Shown here: positions 51,856 through 63,729 of the stretch, in pieces
Position numbering within the stretch: the stretch's first letter is position 1
Layout: every line of letters begins with the position of its first letter
Source of the DNA: Allolobophora icterica
Lineage: Eukaryota > Annelida > Clitellata > Crassiclitellata > Lumbricidae
NCBI GenBank assembly: GCA_963556255.1
Contig: OY744615.1
Coordinates: 6,686,217 to 6,750,216, forward strand
Reading direction: 5' to 3'
Length of the DNA stretch: 64,000 bases
Translations under genes and position numbers: made by a program
Notes under the pieces: model-generated
Told to the model about the DNA's origin: nothing
The model's input: only the letters and a program-made list of their open reading frames with translations
The model's database searches: none

Positions 51856-53862
51856 ATGCAGAAGATTCATTCAACTCAAACCAGGAGGAAGGGAGGCGAG
51901 GGAGTAAAGGGACTACACAGTCTCGCCAAGGGCAGTGGACTTCCTGACTCCGAAATGATGAACCACAATGAAAGCCGTCCTGCGGAAGTTGGGGTTCGGA
52001 GATCTCACCTCCTTTCAGCCAAACATGTGACCAGTATTGGCACATGGAACGTAAGATCCTTGTTCATCACGGGGAGATTGGCGCAGGTTATAAGGGAAAT
52101 GAAGAATTACAGGTTGCAGGTACTGGGGATAGGTGAGATGAGGTGGACGGGAGTTGGGAGGCTGGAGTCAGATGGAGTAACAATACTACATTCCGGTGGG
52201 CAGAGACATGAGAGAGGAGTAGGTATTCTGCTGAGCGAGGAGGCATCCAGATCATTGCTGAGTTGGGAGGCGATAAATGACAGAATAATTACAGCCAGAC
52301 TACAGACAAGATTTTTCAACACCACTATAGTACAGGTATATGCTCCAACGAACACGACGGACGACGATGAGAAGAATGAATTCTATGACCAATTACAGGG
52401 GGTCATGGATGAAGCCCCGAAACACGATATGAAGATCTTGATGGGAGATTTCAATGCGCAGCTTGGCCCGGTTAGGACAGGATGGGAGGAGGTTATAGGA
52501 GAGATGGCAGAAGGAGAAAGATCGGACAATGGTGAAAGATTAATGAGCCTATGTAGCAGCTATGGACTAAAGATCGGAGGGAGTTTTTTCAGACACAAGA
52601 GGATTCACAAGCTCACATGGACGTCGCCAGATGGGGAGACATGCAATCAGATAGACCACATATGTGTGTCTGGAAGATGGATGTCATCCTTAAGAGATGT
52701 AAGAGTGTACAGAGGTGCAGATGTAGCATCGGATCATCATCTGCTGGTAGGAAAAATAAAGATAAAGCTGAAGACAATACAAAAACCACAAAGAAGGAGG
52801 ATTGTTGACACGGACGCCCTAAGTGTGGAGGCGACACGGCAGATATATCAACTGGAGATAAAGAACAGATTTGCAATGCTGGAGAGATGCGAAGACGAGG
52901 AAAGAGATGATCCAGATCAGAATGATGAGAAAATGGATAAAGAATGGGAAGGATGGAGAAATGCGGTCATAGGGGCGGGCGAAAAGGCGCTTGGTTTCAG
53001 GAGAGGGGGCAGAAAAGAAGCGTGGATATCGATAGAAACGTGGCAGGCGATAGACGAGAGGAGGCGGCTCAAGCAGGAAATGGAACAGACAAGGGCAAGC
53101 GGTCTTGGCCACCAAGAGGCGTCTATGGAGTATAAAGCGCAGGATAAAGAGGTCAAGAGGAGATGCAGGCAGGATAAAAACAAGTACATTCTACAGAAGA
53201 CAGCTGAAGCGGAGGATGCTGGGAGAAGAGGAAACTCCAAAACACTATACCGGATAGTGAAGGAGCTCTCAGGAGGTACAAGAGTGCAAAACCTCTCACT
53301 AAAAAAGATGGATGGACAGCTGACAAAGACACACGAGGAAGAGGCCAAGATATGGAGGGAACACTTCGAGAGTGTATTAAACTGCCCAGAGCCGACAACA
53401 TGCCCGGGAGAAATGGAGTGGGGGGAGGAAATCGAAGAGCTCGAAATAGACAGAGACGATATCAAGAAGGATGAGACCCGGAAGGCACTCAAGAGTCTGA
53501 AAAACGGAAGGGCTGCAGGGAACGATGGAATAAAGCCGGAACTACTTAAATACGGAGGAGAGGCGATGGTAAAATCACTAACAGATCTATGCAACAAAGT
53601 GTGGAAAGCTGGCAGCGTGCCGAAGGAATGGAGAGATGGCATCATCATCCCAATCCCGAAGAAAGGAGATCCGAAAGAATGCTCCAACTGGAGAGGCATA
53701 ACGCTCCTGTCGACACCTGGTAAGATCATGGCTTCGATAATGCTGAACCGCATGAGAACTGCTATTGACGAGAGATTGAGACAGGAACAGGCAGGCTTTA
53801 GACCGGGGAGATCATGCTGCGAGCAGATCTTTACACTCAGACAGATTATAGAGAAGGCCTAA
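51856..53862 (+). CDS. LINE ORF, part 1: endonuclease and RT N-terminal region
   Basis: ATG at 51856. The AP endonuclease domain spans about residues 55-290, with TWNVRSLF, the IGEMRWTG block, MGDFNAQLG and the terminal ASDHHLLV. A Lys/Arg-rich linker follows. RT blocks start at LKNGRAAGNDGIKPELLKY (near 53500) and IIPIPKKGD...NWRGITLLS, then RQEQAGFRPGRSC. The frame stops at TAA just before the catalytic part and resumes in the same phase at the next codon. Family members typically have one uninterrupted protein here, so a single substitution split it. Confidence 0.88.
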   Translation: MQKIHSTQTRRKGGEGVKGLHSLAKGSGLPDSEMMNHNESRPAEVGVRRSHLLSAKHVTSIGTWNVRSLFITGRLAQVIREMKNYRLQVLGIGEMRWTGVGRLESDGVTILHSGGQRHERGVGILLSEEASRSLLSWEAINDRIITARLQTRFFNTTIVQVYAPTNTTDDDEKNEFYDQLQGVMDEAPKHDMKILMGDFNAQLGPVRTGWEEVIGEMAEGERSDNGERLMSLCSSYGLKIGGSFFRHKRIHKLTWTSPDGETCNQIDHICVSGRWMSSLRDVRVYRGADVASDHHLLVGKIKIKLKTIQKPQRRRIVDTDALSVEATRQIYQLEIKNRFAMLERCEDEERDDPDQNDEKMDKEWEGWRNAVIGAGEKALGFRRGGRKEAWISIETWQAIDERRRLKQEMEQTRASGLGHQEASMEYKAQDKEVKRRCRQDKNKYILQKTAEAEDAGRRGNSKTLYRIVKELSGGTRVQNLSLKKMDGQLTKTHEEEAKIWREHFESVLNCPEPTTCPGEMEWGEEIEELEIDRDDIKKDETRKALKSLKNGRAAGNDGIKPELLKYGGEAMVKSLTDLCNKVWKAGSVPKEWRDGIIIPIPKKGDPKECSNWRGITLLSTPGKIMASIMLNRMRTAIDERLRQEQAGFRPGRSCCEQIFTLRQIIEKA

Positions 53863-54978
53863 ATGTGGCAGACTCCTGTGGTGATAAATTTCATCGACTT
53901 CAGGAAGGCCTTTGACAGTGTCCATAGAGATTCGATATGGAAAATAATGAGGAGCTACGGAATTCCAACCAAGATCATAGACATCATCAAGAGCTTCTAC
54001 AATGGCAGCCGATGTGCGGTGAGACATGGAGGGGAGATGGGAGAGTGGTTCCAAGTTGTGACTGGAGTGCGTCAGGGATGCGTGCTGTCACCAATTATCT
54101 TTGCACTGGTGGTGGACTGGGTGATGAAAAGAGCAACGGAGAATAATAGCTCTGGATTGAGATGGATAAGTGCCGACAAACTCAGTGACTTGGATTTTGC
54201 CGATGACATCGCTCTGCTGGACAACACCTGGGATGGAATAAAAGAAATAACAGACAAAGTACAGGAGGAGGCGGCTAGAGTCGGGCTGGTTATAAATCCA
54301 GAGAAGACGAAGATCATGAAGATAGGGAAATGGCAAGAAGTGGGCAGGATCGCGATCGATAACAAACCAATCGAAGTGGTAGATGATTTTTGCTACCTTG
54401 GCAGTACGTTGGCGGCGGATAGCAGTTGTGACAAGGAGATAAGAATACGTATTGGGAAGGCAAATGCGGCTTTTGGGAGACTGGAGAGGATATGGAAAAG
54501 TAAGGGATGCAGCGTGAAGATCAAGATCCGGCTATATGAGGCTGTAGTTTTGAGCACCCTACTGTATGGAGCAGAGTCGTGGCCAATGACGGTAGCAAAC
54601 AGGAAAAAACTGGAGGCAGCACATCACAGGTGGCAAAGAAAAATTTTGCACATCTCCTGGAAAGATAAGATCACAAATAAAACCGTCAGAGAAAGAACAG
54701 GGCAGGATAAGCTAGAGAACATCATTAGAAAGAAACGACTGAACTGGATGGGACACGTGGCCCGCATGAATAATGATAGAAGAGCCAGCCAAGTTACTAG
54801 GTGGACTCCGGAGGGGAAGCGTGGGAGAGGAAGACCAAGGAAGAACTGGATGGGAACTGTTCGAGAAGATCTGAGATGTCTCGAGATGACGGTGGAGGAT
54901 GCAGTTGAGGTGGCGAGGGACAGAGAGGAATGGAGGAACTGCGTTGCCCGATGTGCAGCTCTGCACGGGAAGGACTAA
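53863..54978 (+). CDS. LINE ORF, part 2: RT catalytic region and C-terminus
   Basis: Same phase as part 1, directly after its TAA. It contains NFIDFRKAFDSVHR (motif A), VRQGCVLSPIIFALVV (motif B), the catalytic LDFADDIALLD (motif C, near 54190), GLVINPEKTKIMKI and the DFCYLGS thumb region. It ends with the HRWQRKILHISWKDKITN and RLNWMGHVARM region usual for RTE-like proteins. All catalytic residues are present. Confidence 0.9.
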   Translation: MWQTPVVINFIDFRKAFDSVHRDSIWKIMRSYGIPTKIIDIIKSFYNGSRCAVRHGGEMGEWFQVVTGVRQGCVLSPIIFALVVDWVMKRATENNSSGLRWISADKLSDLDFADDIALLDNTWDGIKEITDKVQEEAARVGLVINPEKTKIMKIGKWQEVGRIAIDNKPIEVVDDFCYLGSTLAADSSCDKEIRIRIGKANAAFGRLERIWKSKGCSVKIKIRLYEAVVLSTLLYGAESWPMTVANRKKLEAAHHRWQRKILHISWKDKITNKTVRERTGQDKLENIIRKKRLNWMGHVARMNNDRRASQVTRWTPEGKRGRGRPRKNWMGTVREDLRCLEMTVEDAVEVARDREEWRNCVARCAALHGKD

Positions 54979-55246
54979 GTACTAAGTAAGTAAGTACTAG
55001 GCCTAATAGGCAATATTCTCGACAACTTAGCGGTTGTATGATCGGATGAATTATCATTTTCTGTCCAAAACGTATATGTATGTATATTCGTTTAATTCTT
55101 GAAATCAAGCTTTGCTGGCAATAACGCAGCAAATTACAGATAGGGATAGGGAAGATGCTAAGTGTCTTGGATGGACCTACGGGAGCTCCTAAGTGTCTTC
55201 AAGTGTCTACTAGAGTGTCTACTACCATATAATGTACGGAGTGTTT

Positions 55247-55315
55247 GATAGTCTAGTAGTTAGCGTGCTATCAACGATGAGGTCGGGGACTTGAATACCG
55301 TCACGGCAAAAGTTT
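55247..55315 (+). other. Degraded tRNA-like sequence
   Basis: TAGTAGTTAGCGTG (A-box-like) and GGGGACTTGAATACC (B-box-like) are spaced as in the better-preserved copy at 60141-60217 on the other strand. Confidence 0.4.
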
Positions 55316-55899
55316 ATTGGAGAATTTTCTCCTCTTCACCCTTAGCCAACTCATCTACATCGGGTACGCTGACTTGTCCTATCGGAGGGAAGATCAGACG
55401 ACAGACTCGACAAAGGCGAGACTTACAACCTGCCTTCATATGCCGAGGCTGATTAAACTTAAATCGCTAACATACATGGCTTCGTTCCTATGGCTGCCTT
55501 TCGGGGACTGCACTTCTCCTCTTGTCTACTTTCTCCTGCTAGACGTACAGTAACTAGCGGAATGTCGTTCATGCTCCCTTCTACGTTTTCATAAACCACA
55601 CTCTTCGAAGTCTCAAACAACTTCCTCTCTGCGTTCACAATTTCCTCCTGAGCTGTGAATAAAGCGAACAGTTGTCCATTTCGATTAGAATTTAAGAAAT
55701 TATTTCCCACGTAGCATAAAACGCCGTTTCAGCTCCGTAGGTCTCCGTTGTGTCGTCTGATTAAGCATAATAGAGTAAGACATAAAGAGACATAATTATT
55801 GTTTATCTGTAGATCAGTCGCTGTCATTAATTGCGGCGACGACAAATTGTGCCATACAATGGAGACCGGAAATAAAACTTGCACCAAAAGTAGCCACAC

Positions 55900-56060
55900 A
55901 AATGTATGTATGTATGAGTGTGTGTATGTATGTATGTATGCATGCATGTATATATATATATCTATGTATGTGTATGATTGTATGTATGCATATATGTATG
56001 CATTATTTAGGTATATATGTGTGCATATGTATGTATGCATGAATGTAAGAATGCAAATAT
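55900..56060. repeat. (ATGT)n-rich repeat
   Basis: Imperfect ATGTATGT/ATGCATGC units. Both strands give artefactual Tyr/Met/Ile-rich frames. Confidence 0.85.
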
Positions 56061-57316
56061 AAATGCATATACGCACCGACAAGTGGTCCGCTGTTGTGTA
56101 CATGGGCTTTGCATTGGGATTTGGTAACATCCGCGATGCAGTTGGCTATTGCTCATTCAGTCGTTGAATCATCCCAAAATACAAAGAGCGATCAACATTC
56201 AAATGAATCGCTCGGAGTCAATCAATATTTGCGCAGTTGATCACTTAATCCTAAGAAACAAAATCGGTCTTAAAAGGATTCAGCAGAAGTTTCTTACTAG
56301 CCAATCACTACTTGATATTGGCTAGTTTGGTTCTTTATCCAGTAATACATCAATATTGGATTAATTTAAATAATAACATTCTTCCAGATAAATATTACAC
56401 GATTAATTTCCACAAGATAAAAACTAGCAACATGTATCAAGTACCCTGGCAATGAGCAAGTCGTTGGAGAGAGGAAATGTAATCGATAGCGTATCCAAGC
56501 AATAAACTTCATTGATTTTATTCTTCGCTACACGTTAAAGGCTACACAAGAAGAGAAGGCTGTTACTGTTCGCCTGTGTAGTCCATGAAACGACCTGGCA
56601 GCGAGAATCCTCTTCCAGTGTCTTGGTGGTGAGCGGCGATAAAGTCCATCTTAGAACTCATCACATCTAAAGTTTGGTTTAATCTTCACAGAACGTTGGT
56701 CTACTCTTATGCGTCAGTGTCTTTAATCGATCGAAGGTAACGAAACGTACATTTAGTATTTCGTATATTAATAACATTTGTACAACGTTTCTACCCGCAA
56801 CTTCTGCAAAGCAGCTTAGAATCGATGAGTAATTGTGGTCAATCTGTTATGAAATGCTCGTGTTAATTTCTACGGCTGTGCTGATGATTGCTACCTGGCC
56901 ATAAGTTTAGCGATTCTTCCTTCCAGTTCAATCTTCTTTAACTTCTTTACTTCATCTCGCACCCTTGACCGTCCTTCATATTTCTCTCTCTCCGTCTCAT
57001 TTGATGTCCCCTGTCCATTTACACGTCTCCTATCTGAGTATAATGTTATGGCAGGGGTGAGCAAAACAGCCATGCTTTGGATGGTAGGTAACGATCGAAG
57101 GTAACGAAAATGTAGCCCAGAGTCACACAGATGTTTATATTAAACTAATATCATTGTCTTCTTACCAACTTCTCACTTCACAGGTCATTCCAAGAGGAGA
57201 TGCGATGCCTTATCTGCAATCGTAAAATACGAACGACTGCCTTCAACGTATTACATTTCATATTCATATTGCAGTCACTTATGTTCAGAGCAAATATTGC
57301 AATTTAAGCAGAAATT
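56061..57316. other. Intergenic
   Basis: No gene recognised. GATCGAAGGTAACGAAA occurs twice (near 56738 and 57093). Confidence 0.4.
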
Positions 57317-57320
57317 AAAC

Positions 57321-57389
57321 AAATAGTTCCTTGTTTTATTAGTCTATGACTTCTATGGCGCCATAGACTAATAAAACAAGGAACTATTT
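57321..57389. repeat. Perfect 28-bp hairpin
   Basis: Left arm 57321-57348 (TCCTTGTTTTATTAGTCTAT core) and right arm 57362-57389 are exact complements around a 13-bp loop. Confidence 0.92.
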
Positions 57390-57439
57390 TACTGCGTTTG
57401 CCTGAACTGTCGAAGGCTTGAATCCTTCTTCATCCATTT

Positions 57440-58140
57440 CAGGAACTTGGGTCAATAGTTACTGAATTGTCAGCAGCGTCAGATTCAGAGGAAGGCTAAT
57501 GGACGTACAGTCGTAGGCCCTTTTAAAACTAAAGAACTAACGTTTTCTTAACTGACTTTCCTCTAAATTTCCCTCACCAGCCACCACCTTACGTTGTGCG
57601 CGTTGTTCGTTGACAAAATTATTACATTCTTGTCAGTGTAGGAATGTAACATTTCTCGGCCATATTTTCAAAACCTCAAAATACCACAATTACCTTGCAT
57701 AAATAAGTTGGAGATTGGACTATTCATGAAAAGATCTTAAAACAACCTGTCGCCCATTGCAATAATTCCATTAATTCCACCAGCACTCAGAATTACACAA
57801 TTATTGCACTCGGTCTTTTAAGAAATATCATAAATCTTCACTCGCACAAAATTAGACACTTTTCATCTATACTTTTTACCAGTGCTTTTTTCAGTCGGAA
57901 CACGCCGGAACGTCGTATCGCTTTTGCAAGAAACATACTAAATGTATACTAAAGTGTATCTTAATGTAATGTTTGTATTTACCTGCTGGTGATTGGCTTG
58001 ACAACATCGATGTTACTGTCTGTAACATAACTATGGAATCCGGGATCGGCTGAATTTAACCACTGAGTCTACGATTTTACGTCCATTTGGCTTCCTCTGA
58101 ATCCGACGCTGCTGACAACCAAGCAACTAACCCCTTGAAC
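57440..58140. mobile_element. Fold-back or MITE-like element with about 75-bp inverted ends
   Basis: The text TTGTCAGCAGCGTC(A/G)GATTCAGAGGAAG then TGGACGTA occurs near 57465-57510 and, inverted, near 58080-58125. The interior has no coding frame. Exact ends and target duplication were not resolved. Confidence 0.55.
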
Positions 58141-58319
58141 CAATAGCTTCCTACAAACGGAACATCATTGCTCCTTCTGGGATCACCCTTTGATACCTGT
58201 TTATCGATGTATTATCATGTTAACTTTAATTACACGTAGTATCTAGATATGCTTTAATAATGAATTCCTGATATTTGCGGTGAGCCGATTTAAAGATTTT
58301 ATGCTATTCGTCATGGGTA

Positions 58320-58800
58320 ACTGTTCTAGGACTATCGCTCATAGGACGATCGCTCGTAGGGATGATCGCTCATAGGACGATCGCTTTTAGGACGATTGAT
58401 CATAGGGACGATCGCTCATGATCGAAGCAATCGATCATAGGGGCGATCGATCATAGAGACGATCGACCATAGAGGCGATGGTTCATAGGGATGATCGCTC
58501 ATCGGAATGATCGATTATAGGAATGATCGATCATAGGGGCGATCGATCATAGAGACGATCGATCATAGAGGCGATGGCTCATAGGGATGATCGATCATAA
58601 GGGCGAGCGCTCATAAGGACGATCGATCACAGGGGCGATCGCTCATAGGGATGATCGATCATAGGGATGATCGATCATAGGGATGATCGATCATAAGGAT
58701 GATCGATCATAGGGGCGGTCGCTCATAGAGATGATCGATCATAGGGGCGATCGATCATAGGGCCTTTCGCTGACAGGACTATCGCTCATAGGCTAGGTTA
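58320..58800. repeat. GATCGATCATAGG minisatellite
   Basis: About 25 degenerate units of 17-19 bp built on GATCGATCATAGGG(A/G)(C/T). GATCGATC makes each unit partly palindromic. Confidence 0.9.
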
Positions 58801-59664
58801 TTAAATATATGCGCATCAAAGTAGGGACTCGAGCAATTAACTTCCAATTAACTAGCAATGCAATTAACTTCCAATTAACTAGCAATTACGTACATTGTGG
58901 TTTGATGCTTTGTATCAGACGAGACTTTAATTCTTTACCTTCAGCCTAATTTATGGATCATCGTTTTGTTTCGTCGTCAGATCTGATGTCGTGCCATTCA
59001 GTTCTCATTTGGAGCAATAAATTTCCTTCATTTCCAGTTTTCAGAATACAGCAGGGCAGAATTTATGCGTTGCATAATTAAACATGACAATTAAACGGTC
59101 TTTTCAATTAGGAGCTAGGCCTATACAATGTCTATTAGAATTACTAGTGTATTTGCCCGTCATATTATGACGTCATATTATAGGCCTATATGTATCGTTG
59201 GTTATCGCCGTCGTCAAGACCGCCGTCGTCAAGACAACCGGTTTATGTTTCACAATAGAACAGAACCCGTTTGTGACGTAGATACCCCCGACAGACAGAC
59301 ACTATATGGATATTATATGTATAGAAATACTATAGATATTCATTTATAATTCGCGTCGCTTCCATAAAATCTTCAATACAGGAGCTGCATTATGTAACTA
59401 TAAGAAACGACGTTTGCGTGCAAGACAGATAAACGACTTCATAATTTGAAGATCGTCATGAAATGTTTGTACATTAAAGCGCATCGTAGTGAAATCTTCA
59501 TTGACTTCTTAAGCGATCTCAAAAACCTATCTCCAATGAAAACAGATGGATGCTGTGTTTGATATAATAATAAGAACATCAGTCCCCTAAGCTAGCCTCG
59601 AGGCAGCAATGGGTATGAAGTGTTAATGACTTCATTTTCTAACCCTCGGCATATGAAGGTGATT

Positions 59665-60069
<405 letters not shown>

Positions 60070-60140
60070 CTCATCTTCCCACCGACAGTGTAAGGTCAGT
60101 GTACTCATTATAGCTACGTCGACTAGGGGCACATCAAACC

Positions 60141-60217
60141 AAATTTCTGCCCTGGCTGGGATTTGAACCCCGACCTCTGGATTGACAGTCCAACACGCTA
60201 ACCACTATTGTGACACT
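60141..60217 (-). other. tRNA-Asp-like sequence (pseudogene or SINE head)
   Basis: On the minus strand AGTGGTTAGCGTGTTGGACT carries an A box. An anticodon stem TTGGA/TCCA encloses loop CTGTCAA (anticodon GTC, Asp), and GGTTCAAATCC is a full B box. The acceptor stem does not pair convincingly, so it is more likely a SINE head or pseudogene than a functional tRNA. Confidence 0.55.
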
Positions 60218-60627
60218 ATCGAGCTTATAAACGCGAGTTTAATTCATTTTCAACGGCCTTATTAATTGGACCTGTTCTGTTTTTGTCTTCATATATCATT
60301 CAATTAAAATTCAATGACCAATTTATCGATCAAGAGACCACGTTAACCTGCGACTCTCCAAGTCTCGGTGCATTCAACTGGTTTACGAAATTATCATCAT
60401 CACCGTCGTCGACGTAATCGTCGTCGTCATCATCATTATCATCATCTATGGCTTGCGTTTCGTCTCAACAACACGATGCCTGTCGCTTACAATCTGGACT
60501 CGCTTCTAGGCCATTTGTAGGCTGTGTCATATATTACTCAGGGACGACTACCATTTCAAGTAGTCAGCGAATAAATGACGATTTCCATATAGTACATGTT
60601 TGATGAGATAAATAGCAGTGTATAGTG

Positions 60628-60784
60628 CATAGGCGTAGCTACATTGAGGAAAGAGGAGGCATTTGCCTCCTCTTGGTTTGGTAGATTAAAATATTTTCCT
60701 TGGGTTATAGCCCTGCATCCTCAAGTGCACCCCACTAGAGGTGGATGTTGCATCCTCTTGAATTGAAGTCTGGCTACGCTCCTG
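60628..60784. mobile_element. hAT-like MITE (157 bp) with 8-bp TSD
   Basis: Perfect 8-bp duplication GTATAGTG at 60620-60627 and 60785-60792. The ends are CATAGGCGTAGCTAC and the complement of CAGGAGCGTAGCC. GCATTTGCCTCCTCTTGG and similar subterminal repeats lie inside. Confidence 0.85.
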
Positions 60785-60904
60785 GTATAGTGTATAAGAA
60801 ACTTACATATAAAATCAGGTTTTGAAACAGAAGACTCGAGTTGCAATTTTTCTAGAGTGTGATCAACAGATAGGTCGCATAATTGCAGTTATCGCGTTAT
60901 AAGA

Positions 60905-61815
60905 CTCTATCGTAATCGTAATCGTAATCTCAAAACTTCTAAAGCGCCACTCGAAGGCCAAGCGCAGGACACCAGCCTATTCACGAGGGGGTTTCCAGAG
61001 AGTAGTCCAAAAGAGGTCCAAGTCCAATTTCCAGGGTACCAGATCAGTTTCCAGATAGTGGTCCAAAAGAGGTCCAAGTCCGATTTCCAGGAGGCCAAAT
61101 CAAATCAAAGGGGTTCCAGAAAGTAGTCCAAAAGAGGTCCAAGTCCGATTTCCAGGGTACCAGATCAGTAGGTTTCCAGAGAGTGGTCCAAAAGAGGTCC
61201 AAGTCCGATTTCCAGGAGGCCAAACCAAATCAAAGTGGTTTCCAGAAAGTAGTCCAAAAGAGGTCTAAGTCCGATTTCCAGGGTACCAGATCAGGAGAGA
61301 CACAGCAGCTGTCAAGGCGGGTGTCGTTTACGGCGAGAAGAATTGGAAGGCGGAGGATCAGATGAGTCAGGGTAGGAGTACTTGAAAAGGTGAGACCAGT
61401 TTTGAGTGGAAAGCCCGGGGGTGATAGATAGAGGAACATGAGGATGAGGATGAAGGACAGGTTGCAATGATGATGGAGGCACTGAGAAACTGCGGAATTC
61501 AGAGGGGAGATCATTCCAGAGGCGTGGTGCTGTGTTGGATATGGCTCGGTTGGAGAACTTGAGGTGAGTAGTGACTGGGGATCGAGAAAGACTGAGGTAG
61601 GACGATGATCGGGTGGAGCGGGTTGTCTGAATGGTAAAGAGATCACGGATGTACTTAGGCTGGGAATATTGTAGGGAGTTGTAGGTCAGTGATAAAACTT
61701 TGAAGTGGATTCGCTCTGGGATTTTTAACCAATGGAGTGATTTGAGAACGGGAGTGATATGATGATGTTTTGGAGTTCTAGTGACAGCTCTGGCTAGTGA
61801 GTTTTGGATAAGCTG
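60905..61815 (-). mobile_element. L2/CR1-like LINE copy, 5'-truncated
   Basis: Same family as the copies at 33.0, 36.5 and 26.4 kb. The minus strand encodes the SSPSFRQ/STQNWS-type end with frameshifts (61230-61646), and AIVTRTPKHHHITPVLKSL-like text near 61760. The 3' part has four to five units of the 70-bp repeat (60985-61290) and a (ATTACG)n tail at 60908-60930. Confidence 0.85.
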
Positions 61816-63140
61816 TATTAACTCTATTAACTGTCTACTACTATAACTTTAGATTCACAGATCTTTAGAAAGTGTTTCTGCTAATATTATACGTTCGATA
61901 ACAATAATGTTGTAAGACCTAAATCCATCTATTAACGACGACGTTGAAGAAACATAAGGGAAGTTTTGTAGTTGAGTTCTCCGAAATCGAGGATTGCAGA
62001 GGAAAAAAATTAAGGTTTGTTTTAAGTAGCTAAAATATTTCTCTAAATAAACTTACAGAAATCCTTGAAAACTTTCAGAATGTCTATCTTATAATCGCGT
62101 ATATTTTCTGAAAATACTAGGATTCATAAGCAGAACTAGCCTAAATCAGCATTTAAAGTTCTAAAGTTAGCACAGACCCCATCTATTTTGGGTTTATCTT
62201 ACTCGGTTGAAAATCGGTTCCATTCTGTGTCCAGTAATATGGACAATACTACCTGACATGTGGGTATTTAATAGTCTGTGACAAGAACTGTTGCTGTTTT
62301 CCATGCCGTACAGCCATGATGCTATTAGTCCGACTGTAGCTTAGTAATGTAAGAACACTGAGCACTTTCCTCAGTCACAAGGTAGTGAGATTTGGTATCC
62401 GCAGAAGCATAGACTCTCCAACTTGCTGGCCAAATTAATCCACAGCAGATGCGTAAATCCCACGATTTATCCACAGAAACCAACTGTGTTCCTCATTTCA
62501 AAATTATGAAATCAACATCAGTCCATCGATGATCGTCCACAACTTTTCGAAAATGGAGTTCCAAGAACCTCGATTGGTTTAATCACGTGATACTCCAGTT
62601 CGTTACCGTCATTTTTACATCATGGTCACCGTTAGCCTCTCATTCTAACTCCCTAAATATTATCTGATAGCGCCGCTACATTAATAAATAAAAGCCGCTA
62701 TTAATTATCTGGCTCATAATGATCCTTATATAATTATAATAATTAAGTAAGTAAGTAAGTAAGTAAGTAAGAATATCTACGGCGCTGCTGTTAAGTGGCG
62801 CCATATCAAGTATTGTGTGGTGATGATGATGATGATTTATTAGACCAATTATTGCTAATCGCATTTTGGTATTCATAAAACATAGTCTTACAAAGAGCTT
62901 ACTGAAACGTGAAGTTCAAACATCATAATAATTTATATCAACAAAGGATTTGATAAGTCTAGTGTTGCTACAAATACAAAAGTTATAATTGTCGCAATGA
63001 CCGAGAGAAATCAAGATCTCAGAATCAGTTTTGCAGTGAATCAAATTGCAGTGAAAATAACCAAGACATGAAATAGAAAATCTTGGAATCAAGCTTGATT
63101 GGGAGTTACTATTAGGCATAGTCATGGCTATAAATATATA
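61816..63140. other. Intergenic
   Basis: No gene recognised. A short (TAAG)n run at 62744-62771 and (GAT)n at 62821-62835 are the only repeats. Confidence 0.5.
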
Positions 63141-63189
63141 TAATATATATATATATATTTATATATTGAGGCGTGCTTGTCTAGAATGA

Positions 63190-63233
<44 letters not shown>

Positions 63234-63239
63234 ATATAT
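63140..63239. repeat. (AT)n tracts
   Basis: Two AT tracts separated by a 40-bp unique segment. Confidence 0.9.
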
Positions 63240-63717
63240 TGTTAGCTTGTTAGTCTAGAGGTGAAATGTGAGTTAGAATGATACGAGAAATGACAAGGAA
63301 AACGAAGACTTTCGCAATATTGATAAAACGTATATTTACACTATGTACATAATTGAAACGATACTCACACATACGAGACAAAACCAAACGTCAAAAGACA
63401 GACTCTCCGAGAAGACGCCTGCACAAACTCCACAAAGGAAGATACAACTCGAGAACCGGCAATTAAACATGAGTAGCGACCACGCAGGGTACACTCTCGG
63501 AAAACGACCACAAAGGGTACTTACAAGCGTGACACAACCAGTGCACGTCTTACGCCTTACTTAACTAAAACCGGTCTCCTCGTAGACACAAGAACACTGC
63601 TATATATAGTCAACGAGACCATCCTACATTTAGCTTCAAACGAGGTGCGTCTTAACTAAGGTTAGAAAGTGCACGTGAGGATGATAATGGCGGGATGGCT
63701 GTGGGCCACTCACAACA
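63240..63717 (+). repeat. LTR-like unit, plus orientation (478 bp)
   Basis: It starts TGTTAGCTTGTTAG and ends CCACTCACAACA. A TATA-like CTATATATAG occurs near 63600. It is bounded by AT tracts on both sides. Inferred solo LTR or related short element; no protein-coding part is seen. Confidence 0.4.
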
Positions 63718-63729
63718 ATATATATATAT

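Larger units (their letters stand above)
51735..54993 (+). mobile_element. RTE-like non-LTR retrotransposon (LINE), near full length
   Basis: One ORF with apurinic endonuclease followed by reverse transcriptase, a GC-rich 5' leader (CTCCGCCACAGGCTACC) and a short TAAG-type tail. The 9-mer GTACTAGGC occurs at both ends (51726-51734 and 54994-55002) and is probably the target duplication. The only disabling lesion seen is a TAA at 53860-53862. Confidence 0.85.

Noticed and set aside
43795..53862. Three in-frame TAA codons in young elements, as a hint that TAA is reassigned
   Set aside because: Gene A and the RNase H frames end naturally at TAA, and the host exons do not use TAA as sense. Simple mutation or readthrough is enough.
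52107..54365. Minus-strand Ser/Leu/Pro-rich frames opposite the LINE, one of 278 codons
   Set aside because: Shadows of the plus-strand endonuclease-RT ORF. No motifs.
58320..58800. Regular short repeats resembling a CRISPR array
   Set aside because: Units are contiguous and degenerate with no unique spacers, and the context is eukaryotic. It is a minisatellite.
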